NCBI GenBank assembly: GCA_049790315.1
Contig: JBAQYV010000121.1
Location: 1-8,822 of the forward strand
Reading direction: 5' to 3'
Length of the DNA stretch: 8,822 nt
DNA from: DASPOJ01 sp049790315
GTDB taxonomy: Bacteria; Acidobacteriota; Terriglobia; Acidiferrales; UBA7541
Shown one piece after another: positions 1 to 5,523 of this stretch. The notes below the pieces were generated by a model that was not told where the DNA came from, searched no databases, and worked only from the letters and a program-made list of their open reading frames with translations. Every line of letters begins with the position of its first letter. Within the stretch, counting starts at the first letter, position 1. The translations under genes and the position numbers were made by a program.

Positions 1-1458
1 GAACCGATGCTCGCCGCCGCGCACAGCCAGCGCAGCGACGCTCCCGGACGTGAAGCCCGCGCGCTCCTTCTCGCCTACGCCGCGTGCCTCGATTCCGAAG
101 AACCGCGCGCTCGGCGCGCCGTCGCCGCTGGCCTTGGCGAACTCGATTCGCAAATCGCGCGCCTGTGGCCGCACGCCGCCGCCGAAGATTTGGCGCCTCG
201 CGTTGTGCGCGCTCTCGCGCGGGAAGAATCGCCCGGCATCTCCGGCCTGCTCGCCGCGCTCACAGAACGTTTGGCCAAGCGTGCGCTCGACGGCCGGCAC
301 TACGCCGAATTCGATCGCATTCTTTCCGCGCTCGAAGCCGCGGCTCACGATTCCGGCCAATCCCATTTTTCCGCGCTCGTCCGCGGCATCACCACTGACG
401 ACGCCTGGTTCTATCTCGTCGAAGATGCCCTGGCCAATCGCCCGCTCGATCCCGTGCTGCCGCGTCTGCTTCGCCGCGAACCCGCGCGTCTGCTCGATCG
501 CCTGGCTCTGCTTCTCACCGCGCCGGAAGGCATCAACCTTTTCCCCCCGATGGTGCGTCTCGTGCGCGCCACGGGCGAACCAGTGCTGGCCACGCTGGCC
601 ATGCGTCTCCGTGAACCACACCGGCAACCGGCCCTCGCGGCGATCAAATTGCTGGCTGCGGCCGATCCCACGCGCTTGATCGCGGCGCTTCCGCGCGCCC
701 TGCCGAGTTGGGATTGGAATCTGCAAGACCTCGCCGTCTCCGAGCTCTCGCGTGTGCACGATTCCACGCTCGCCTCCCGCGTCTCGCGCGCATTTTTTGA
801 ATGCATCGAAGAAGCGCATTCCTTGGTTGTCCCGGCGATGCTCGATCACATTGGTCTCGCCAAGGACACCTCCGCGATTCCGCTGCTCCTCCAAATCGCC
901 GGCGGCGTTCACGCCACGCTCCGCGACATTTTTTTCCGCATCAAAGCCGTCGAAGCGCTGGGCCGCATGCGTGCCACCGAGGCCGCCGATTTATTGCGCA
1001 CCATCGCTCGCACGCGTAACGGCCTCTCGTACGTCGAGCCCGCCGGACTGCGCTCCGCCGCCGACGAAGCCCTGGCGCTGCTTGAAAATCATCCAGCCTC
1101 GGCTCGCGTGCGCGCGCGCACCGAAGCGCTCGAAAAATCCGCGCGTCCCTATTCCCATCCGCGCCGCTATCAACGCATTCCGCTGGCGTCATCTTTCTCC
1201 GCGCGGCTTGCGGGCTCCGTTTCCGGCGCCGCGCGCGTTCACACCATCGGCCTCGGCGGCGCGTTCGTGCAATCCGCGCAACGCATGTCCGTCGGCGATT
1301 CCTTGAAAGTTGAAATTCGCACCGGCCTGCGCTCCATCCAATCCACGGCGGTGGTCCGCAACATTTCCGCGGACGGCGGAGGCATCGAATTCGTGCACAT
1401 GAAGGCCGAAGATCGTGAAACCCTGCGCCGCGTGATCGGCCGCCTAATCCGCGAATAG
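1..1458 (+). CDS. HEAT-repeat protein with C-terminal PilZ domain (5' end cut by window edge)
   Basis: The reading frame is open from base 1 with no stop before it, so the true start may lie outside the window; the first ATG inside is at 7 (483 aa from there). Residues about 15-360 are a run of amphipathic Leu/Ala-rich helices with HEAT-like helix-turn-helix spacing (for example around 285-335), as expected of a helical protein-binding scaffold. Residues about 384-483 look like a PilZ domain: an RRYQR sequence at 386-390 fits the RxxxR half of the c-di-GMP motif. A beta-rich stretch follows, with TIGLGG at 413-418 where the usual (D/N)xSxxG box sits. The Asp/Asn and Ser of that box are Thr and Gly here, so c-di-GMP binding is uncertain. 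No signal peptide or membrane segment is visible in the part present. RmuC follows 68 nt later on the same strand. The family assignment is good; the exact role is unknown. Confidence 0.8.
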   Translation, partial: EPMLAAAHSQRSDAPGREARALLLAYAACLDSEEPRARRAVAAGLGELDSQIARLWPHAAAEDLAPRVVRALAREESPGISGLLAALTERLAKRALDGRHYAEFDRILSALEAAAHDSGQSHFSALVRGITTDDAWFYLVEDALANRPLDPVLPRLLRREPARLLDRLALLLTAPEGINLFPPMVRLVRATGEPVLATLAMRLREPHRQPALAAIKLLAAADPTRLIAALPRALPSWDWNLQDLAVSELSRVHDSTLASRVSRAFFECIEEAHSLVVPAMLDHIGLAKDTSAIPLLLQIAGGVHATLRDIFFRIKAVEALGRMRATEAADLLRTIARTRNGLSYVEPAGLRSAADEALALLENHPASARVRARTEALEKSARPYSHPRRYQRIPLASSFSARLAGSVSGAARVHTIGLGGAFVQSAQRMSVGDSLKVEIRTGLRSIQSTAVVRNISADGGGIEFVHMKAEDRETLRRVIGRLIRE

Positions 1459-1526
1459 CAACTCGCCTCTTCCCGTAAATCGAAAACTCATTCCTTCAAA
1501 TCCCCAGACGCGCTAAAGTGAGCGCG

Positions 1527-2612
1527 ATGAATGTCATCGTCATTCTCGCGGTATTGGCCGCGGCTGTGATCGCCGCGTTCGTGGCGTCTGCCGTCACGCG
1601 TCGCCGCCAGCAAACCGAATGGAATAATTTGCGTCAGGAAATGCAGGGTCTGCTTGCCGGCCAATCGCAAGCCGTCACCGCGCAGCTCGGCCAGTTATCC
1701 CAATCCGTCGTCCAGCAATTGGGCCAGGTGTCTCAGCAAGTGCAGAGCGGCCTCGCCTCCACCGGCTCGCTCGTCTCCGATGCGCAGCGCGCGGTTTCTG
1801 AGCGCCTGGAATCTTCCACTTCCGTGATTCGCGAATTGCAGCGCCAGTTGGGCGAAGTACAACAGTCCGGCCGCGATCTATCCGCCGCGGCGCACATGAT
1901 GGAGTCCGTCCTCGGCGGTACGAAATCGCGCGGCACCCTCGGCGAAGTCACGCTTGGCCGCCTTTTGGCTGATACGTTGCCGCAAGGCGCTTTCACCGAG
2001 CAGCACCGCTTCTCCACCGGAGAAATCGTCGATGCTGTCGTGCGCTTTCGCGACAAAATTCTCCCCATCGACTCGAAATTCCCGCTCGACGATTATCGCC
2101 GCCTCGTCGAAGTCGGCGAGGAAGCGCGCCAGGGATTTTCGCGAGCCGTGCGCACCCACGCCGATTCCATCGCGCGGAAATATATCGTCCCCGGCGAAGC
2201 CACGCTCGATATCGCGCTGATGTTCGTGCCCTCGGAAGGAATTTATTACGAGCTGCTGCGCTCAGCCGACCCCAAAGGCATTCCTCTCGACGAGTACTGC
2301 CGCAAAAAAGGCGTCCTCGCCGTTTCGCCCAGCACCCTCTATGCCCACCTCAGCGTCGTCCTGATGGGATTGCGCGGAATGCAGATCGAAGAAAACGCGC
2401 GCCGTCTGCTCAGCAGTATGGCCGGCCTAAAAAAACACTGGGATAATTTCGCCGAAGTGTACGAAAAAATGGGAACGCATCTCCGAAACGCCCAGCAGAG
2501 TTACGCCGACGCCGATCGCCGTCTCGAACGCGCCCGCGCCGAGCTCGATCAAATGCAGCAAGGCTCGCTCCCCGCCCCCGCCGCCCCCGCGCTCGAACCC
2601 GCCGAAAAATAA
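1527..2612 (+). CDS. rmuC: DNA recombination protein RmuC
   Basis: RmuC-family proteins are membrane-anchored, coiled-coil proteins with a nuclease-like core, linked in E. coli to limiting inversions at short inverted repeats. The protein has one N-terminal transmembrane helix (about residues 2-23 from this start) followed by basic residues. A long Gln/Ser-rich coiled coil covers about 30-125, and the RmuC domain about 130-340. Recognisable family signatures are GTLGEVTLGRLL, PIDSKFPLDDY, FVPSEGIYYEL and SPSTLYAHLSVVL. The C-terminus ends in a helical segment and a Pro/Ala-rich tail. ATG at 1527 is preferred because it puts the hydrophobic helix at the very N-terminus; an in-frame GTG at 1518 would add three residues. 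Neither has a strong ribosome binding site. About 361 aa is a normal, somewhat short length. It is co-oriented with the HEAT-PilZ gene upstream and convergent with the next gene. Confidence 0.93.
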   Translation: MNVIVILAVLAAAVIAAFVASAVTRRRQQTEWNNLRQEMQGLLAGQSQAVTAQLGQLSQSVVQQLGQVSQQVQSGLASTGSLVSDAQRAVSERLESSTSVIRELQRQLGEVQQSGRDLSAAAHMMESVLGGTKSRGTLGEVTLGRLLADTLPQGAFTEQHRFSTGEIVDAVVRFRDKILPIDSKFPLDDYRRLVEVGEEARQGFSRAVRTHADSIARKYIVPGEATLDIALMFVPSEGIYYELLRSADPKGIPLDEYCRKKGVLAVSPSTLYAHLSVVLMGLRGMQIEENARRLLSSMAGLKKHWDNFAEVYEKMGTHLRNAQQSYADADRRLERARAELDQMQQGSLPAPAAPALEPAEK

Positions 2613-2650
2613 TTTCCGTCGGCTGCATCACCTGATTTTTTATCTTTGTA

Positions 2651-2693
2651 GGAGCGGCCGAAGGTCCGACGTGGCGGAAGCTTGTCTCCGCTA
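2651..2693. repeat. REP-like intergenic element with two hairpins
   Basis: The convergent intergenic gap after rmuC contains two adjacent imperfect inverted repeats. The first pairs CGGCC (2655-2659) with GTCCG (2664-2668), with one mismatch, around a GAAG loop. The second pairs TGGCGGA (2672-2678) with TCCGCTA (2687-2693), seven pairs including one G-U. The leading GTAGGAGCGG style is like dispersed extragenic palindromes in many bacterial genomes. Only one copy lies in this window, so repetition is not shown. It may also help end rmuC transcription, although no T-tract follows. Confidence 0.4.
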
Positions 2694-2707
2694 GATTCAC
2701 CGCGATG

Positions 2708-2733
2708 AAAAAACTCCCGCGCTAATTCGCGGG
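2708..2733 (-). terminator. Intrinsic terminator overlapping the stop codon of the secreted-protein gene
   Basis: Read on the minus strand, a perfect 6-bp GC stem (CCCGCG, 2733-2728, pairing with CGCGGG, 2721-2716) closes a 6-nt loop. After a two-base gap (AG) comes a run of six T (complement of 2708-2713). This is a standard rho-independent terminator for the minus-strand gene. The TAG stop codon (2724-2722) lies inside the loop, so the last codons form the upstream stem arm. Confidence 0.8.
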
Positions 2734-3606
2734 CCGCGCACGCGCCAACCGCGCGCGCACATAAAATTTCCCCGACGACAACGGCACAATTTGCACCTGC
2801 GCCTGATTGATCTCTCCACCGCTCGTTCTCATTCGCCGAATATTCGGATCCGGCGGCGCCGCGTTACTCCCAATCGCCGCGCCGATCGGTTCCAGCATTT
2901 TAATTACCGTCGGACTCCAATTCCCCAACTCCACCTCAAGCGGCTGCGTCGATCCGTGCACGCGCACCGTCAACGTCGCCGGCGCTCCGATACGCAGCGG
3001 CCCCGCGGGATTGATCGCGTCAAGCTCGACAACAGTCACATCCATGGGCGCAGGCGCGGCCCCGTTGCCCGCCACGGAAAGCTGGCTCGCTCCCAGCGGC
3101 GTATCCGGCGCCGGCAGCGCCACCAGCGCGGCAGGCGACGCCGCAAGCACCAAAGCGGCCTCGCCGCCGATCGACACATGATTCTCGTCCGCGTCGCCTT
3201 GCAAGCGCTGGCCGTAAATCGCGAATGCATCGCGCGCATCGATGATCGCCGGAAAATCCGTCACCTGCATTTGCGCCGGAGTCGGCCGCACCTCAATCGG
3301 CGCCGTAGCCACGATCGAACTGCCTTGAATCCGCGCTCTCAATTCCCCGGCTCCCGCCGGAACCACCCAGCGCGCGCGGCCACTGGCGTCGGTCTTGATC
3401 GTGTGTCCGTCGCTCAGCAAAATTTCCACGTCGGGCACCAGCCGCCCCGTCGCGTCCAACACCGCAAGCGTGGCCGGCGATTCCGCCACCAGCACCGGCG
3501 GCAGCACGATGCTATGCGCGGGCCCCGCCGCATGAAGTGCCCCGGCGTAAAGGGAACTTGCCGCAAAAGCAATGGCCACCAGCGAACAATTGAGCCGCAT
3601 ATGCAT
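2722..3606 (-). CDS. Secreted beta-rich protein with Ig-like and TIG-like domains, function unknown
   Basis: I do not recognise a specific family. From ATG at 3606 (294 aa) the N-terminus is a typical Sec signal peptide: a short basic start (MHMRLN), a hydrophobic core at about 8-24, and likely signal peptidase I cleavage between residues 23 and 27 (AGA or LHA). ATG at 3600 is an equally good start; the GTG at 3651 would bury the signal peptide behind 15 residues and is disfavoured. About 35-105 looks like a carboxypeptidase-regulatory/Ig-like beta sandwich (SDGHTIKTDASGRARWVVPA). About 112-195 resembles an IPT/TIG fold (AIYGQRLQGDADENHVSIGG). About 196-288 is a third beta-rich segment (HGSTQPLEVELGNWSP). 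There is no cell-wall anchor, lipobox or catalytic motif, so an extracytoplasmic binding or structural role is plausible. It is a lone gene, convergent with rmuC and divergent from the phosphatase gene, with its own terminator. Confidence 0.75.
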   Translation of the reverse strand: MHMRLNCSLVAIAFAASSLYAGALHAAGPAHSIVLPPVLVAESPATLAVLDATGRLVPDVEILLSDGHTIKTDASGRARWVVPAGAGELRARIQGSSIVATAPIEVRPTPAQMQVTDFPAIIDARDAFAIYGQRLQGDADENHVSIGGEAALVLAASPAALVALPAPDTPLGASQLSVAGNGAAPAPMDVTVVELDAINPAGPLRIGAPATLTVRVHGSTQPLEVELGNWSPTVIKMLEPIGAAIGSNAAPPDPNIRRMRTSGGEINQAQVQIVPLSSGKFYVRARLARARPAN

Positions 3607-3614
3607 CGCGCGCG

Positions 3615-3620
3615 ATTGTA
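3615..3620 (-). promoter_or_regulatory. Possible -10 element giving a near-leaderless transcript
   Basis: On the minus strand TACAAT (5 of 6 to the sigma-70 -10 consensus) sits 8 nt before the ATG at 3606. Transcription starting about 7 nt downstream would begin at or next to the start codon, and no Shine-Dalgarno is visible before that ATG. No convincing -35 is present at the expected spacing, so this is tentative. Confidence 0.25.
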
Positions 3621-3688
3621 CCCTAGCCGCCCGCCCCCCACACTCCGTCACAAGCGCGATCCGACGTAACTACTTGCTTCCGTGCGTC

Positions 3689-3717
3689 TTGTGCGGAGCC
3701 ACCCACTTTGCTAGCCT
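3689..3717 (+). promoter_or_regulatory. Weak candidate sigma-70 promoter for the phosphatase-FHA genes
   Basis: TTGTGC (3689-3694) and TAGCCT (3712-3717) are separated by exactly 17 nt in the divergent gap upstream of the PP2C gene. Each matches consensus at only three positions. The position is sensible and would give a 5' leader of roughly 85-90 nt containing the hairpin at 3745-3768. No better candidate was seen in this gap. Confidence 0.22.
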
Positions 3718-3744
3718 GCAAGAACGATCGCAATGAAGGGTGTG

Positions 3745-3768
3745 CGCGGCGCCCAGCACAACGCCGCG
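3745..3768 (+). other. GC-rich stem-loop in the phosphatase leader
   Basis: CGCGGCG (3745-3751) and CGCCGCG (3762-3768) form a perfect 7-bp inverted repeat around a 10-nt loop, ending 43 nt before the chosen TTG start. No T-tract follows, so it is not a standard terminator. It could structure the leader, or it could be a chance pairing in GC-rich DNA. Confidence 0.35.
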
Positions 3769-3799
3769 GCGCGCGGAGGCCTTGGTTTGCGCGGCACGC

Positions 3800-3804
3800 G
3801 GAGG
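3800..3804 (+). promoter_or_regulatory. Shine-Dalgarno that fixes a TTG start for the PP2C gene
   Basis: GGAGG at 3800-3804 lies 7 nt before an in-frame TTG at 3812. Starting there gives MHIESGARSDVGRVRKNNED, the standard N-terminus of bacterial PP2C phosphatases. The longer frame from GTG at 3740 adds 24 Ala/Arg-rich residues of no recognisable kind and lacks a comparable ribosome binding site. Confidence 0.75.
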
Positions 3805-3811
3805 GTGGCCC

Positions 3812-4642
3812 TTGCACATTGAATCCGGCGCGCGCAGCGACGTCGGCCGAGTTCGCAAGAACAACGAAGATAGTTTCCGCGCCGAACCTTCGCTCGAACT
3901 TTTCGTTTTGTCCGATGGCATGGGTGGCCAGGCGTCCGGCGAAGTCGCCAGCGCCCTGGCTGTCGAAACCGTCGTGGAACACTGCCGCGCCGCCGCCCAG
4001 GATAACGGCGATGCGCCGGACTTTTGCGGTGAGCTCACGCCCGGCCTATCGGATCGAACCAATCGCTTGGCGAGTGCGATTCGCCTGGCCAACCGCAAAA
4101 TTTTTGAAGCGGGCGCCACAGATCCCGCGCGAAAAGGCATGGGCGCAACCATCGTGAGTTTCTGGATCACCGACCGCCGTCTCTCGCTCGCGCACGTAGG
4201 AGACAGCCGCGCCTATCTGCTTCGCACCGGATCGTTCGAGCAGCTCACCGCCGATCATTCGCTCGTCGCGGATCTGGTGCGCGGCGGAATTCTTACGCCG
4301 CAGCAAGCCGAAGTCAGCGAGCAGCAAAGTATCTTGACGCGCGCGCTTGGTACGCAGTCGTCCGTCGAGGTTGATGCGGATGAGCAGATGCTTCTGGCGG
4401 GCGATGTCCTCCTGCTCTGCTCGGATGGACTTTCGCGTACCGTCACGAATCCTGAAATCGCGAGCACGCTCGAAACGCACCCCGATCCGCAAAAAGCCGC
4501 CGATCGGCTGATCGATCTGGCGAATGAAAATGGCGGCGAAGACAATGTCACTGCGATCGTCGTGCGTGTGACGCCGGAACCGAAAGGTTTCCTCGCGCGC
4601 TGGCGCCGCTCGCGGCCGAAAAGAAGTAGCGGCAAGAAATAA
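3812..4642 (+). CDS. PP2C-family serine/threonine protein phosphatase
   Basis: This is a metal-dependent (PPM/PP2C) phosphatase that removes phosphate from Ser/Thr residues, usually opposing Hanks-type kinases. From the TTG start it is 276 aa, the normal size for the bacterial Stp/PrpC/PstP catalytic domain. All key motifs are visible: NNED with metal-ligand Asp20, DGMGG with Asp35, GMGATIV at 109-115, HVGDSRAY at 128-135, LTADHS at 145-150, the RALG segment near 177-180, CSDGLSRT with Asp205, and GGEDNVTAIVV with Asp244. It should therefore be active. There is no transmembrane helix or sensor domain, so it is cytosolic; the C-terminus is a short Arg/Lys-rich tail. The FHA gene starts 22 nt after its stop, suggesting one transcript. 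No kinase gene is in the window, so the partner kinase must be encoded elsewhere. Confidence 0.93.
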   Translation: MHIESGARSDVGRVRKNNEDSFRAEPSLELFVLSDGMGGQASGEVASALAVETVVEHCRAAAQDNGDAPDFCGELTPGLSDRTNRLASAIRLANRKIFEAGATDPARKGMGATIVSFWITDRRLSLAHVGDSRAYLLRTGSFEQLTADHSLVADLVRGGILTPQQAEVSEQQSILTRALGTQSSVEVDADEQMLLAGDVLLLCSDGLSRTVTNPEIASTLETHPDPQKAADRLIDLANENGGEDNVTAIVVRVTPEPKGFLARWRRSRPKRSSGKK

Positions 4643-4664
4643 TCGTTTAGCGTAGGAGCATTCG

Positions 4665-5390
4665 ATGGCGCGGCTGGTTCTGAAATTCGAGGGTGCGGTG
4701 ATGAAGGAAGTGCCGCTCGGCACTCGCCCCGTCACCATTGGCCGCGGACCCGACAACGATATCCCCGTCGATAATTTGGCTGTATCCACCTACCACGCGC
4801 GTGTGTATGCCGAAGCCGGCCGCCTCGTCATCGAAGATCTGAACAGCTTGAACGGCACGTTCGTCAACGGCCTGCGCGTCGAACGCGCCATGCTCAATGA
4901 CGGCGATGCCATCGAGATCGGCAAACACCACATCGTCGTTGATCAAGAGCACGACGCCGCCGTGCCCGTTGATTCGCAACGCAAAATCGTCGCGCCCAAA
5001 GTAAATGAAACCATGGTGCTCGATACCAAAGCGCGCCGCGAAATGTTTGAGATGGCCGCCGCGCTCGGCGAACGCTCGCAAATTTCTCCCGGCCGCGTGC
5101 GCGTGCCCACGCTTGTCGTTCTCGGCGGGCGCACCGACCGCAAGGAATATCAGTTAAGCGACCGGCTCACCGTAATCGGCAAATCCGATATGGCCAGCGT
5201 AAAACTGCGTGGATGGTTCGCGCCCAACGTCGCCGCGCAAATTCACAAGCACGAAGACGGCTACTACCTCGGCCTCGGCGATCGCGTGCCGCGAGTGAAT
5301 GGCGAATCCATCGCCGGTCCGACGCGCTTGAATGATGGCGACATCATCGCCATCGGCCGCGTGCGTCTAAGCTTTCTGTTTCGCAACTGA
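4665..5390 (+). CDS. Tandem FHA-domain protein (canonical first domain, degenerate second)
   Basis: FHA domains bind phosphothreonine peptides. The ATG at 4665 has a good ribosome binding site (TAGGAG, 4653-4658, 6 nt spacing). Domain 1 (about residues 3-93) has all core residues: Gly26-Arg27, Ser41, His44, and Asn63-Gly64 in the SLNGTFVNG segment. A linker at 95-145 carries NETMVLDT (114-121), a Thr-containing motif that could be phosphorylated. Domain 2 (about 146-240) keeps the fold pattern (VIGKSD, QIHKHEDGYYL, RVNGESI, LNDGDIIAIG). It has Lys173 where the phosphate-binding Arg is expected and Ala191 at the expected Ser, three residues before His194. No membrane segment or effector domain is present, so it is likely a cytosolic adaptor. 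It sits between a PP2C phosphatase and a nucleotide cyclase gene, which suggests a shared phospho-signalling role. Confidence 0.9.
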   Translation: MARLVLKFEGAVMKEVPLGTRPVTIGRGPDNDIPVDNLAVSTYHARVYAEAGRLVIEDLNSLNGTFVNGLRVERAMLNDGDAIEIGKHHIVVDQEHDAAVPVDSQRKIVAPKVNETMVLDTKARREMFEMAAALGERSQISPGRVRVPTLVVLGGRTDRKEYQLSDRLTVIGKSDMASVKLRGWFAPNVAAQIHKHEDGYYLGLGDRVPRVNGESIAGPTRLNDGDIIAIGRVRLSFLFRN

Positions 5391-5421
5391 ACGCCGCGTC
5401 TCCCCGTCGCAATCCGCTGCA

Positions 5422-5523
5422 ATGAACATGCCGATCGCTGCAAGCAAAATCCCGGAGCAACAACAAAAAGCCGCATTCCCGAGCGGCGTACCGAAACGCC
5501 GCGCCGCGTCGGACGCATTATGA
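5422..5523 (+). CDS. Possible 33-residue leader ORF overlapping the cyclase start
   Basis: An ATG at 5422 opens a 33-codon frame that ends with TGA at 5521-5523, overlapping the cyclase ATG (5520) as ATGA, the arrangement typical of translational coupling. The peptide begins MNMPIAASKIPEQQQK and ends basic (PKRRAASDAL). There is no clear ribosome binding site, and the frame also stays open a short way upstream toward the FHA gene. A chance ORF is quite possible. No known peptide family is recognised. Confidence 0.18.
   Translation: MNMPIAASKIPEQQQKAAFPSGVPKRRAASDAL
5483..5502 (+). other. Stem-loop just upstream of the cyclase start
   Basis: GCGGCGT (5483-5489) and ACGCCGC (5496-5502) make a perfect 7-bp inverted repeat with a 6-nt loop. 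It ends 17 nt before the cyclase ATG at 5520. No T-run follows, so a leader structure or operator is more likely than a terminator. The cyclase has only a weak ribosome binding site (GGA near 5511), so the hairpin could affect its translation. Confidence 0.4.

Noticed and set aside
2791..3669. Long + strand open frame (292 codons) opposite the secreted-protein gene
   Set aside because: Its product is Arg/His-rich with no domain, while the minus strand encodes a signal peptide, recognisable beta domains and a terminator. It is an antisense shadow of high-GC codon use.
3745..3768. Terminator in the PP2C leader
   Set aside because: The stem is good but no T-tract follows, so it is listed only as a stem-loop.
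3740..3811. Longer PP2C start at GTG 3740
   Set aside because: The added residues do not resemble PP2C N-termini, whereas the TTG at 3812 has a strong GGAGG at ideal spacing and gives the family-typical start.
4046..4789. 247-codon minus-strand frame across the PP2C/FHA junction
   Set aside because: Antisense to two clear family members with intact motifs; low-complexity Arg-rich product.
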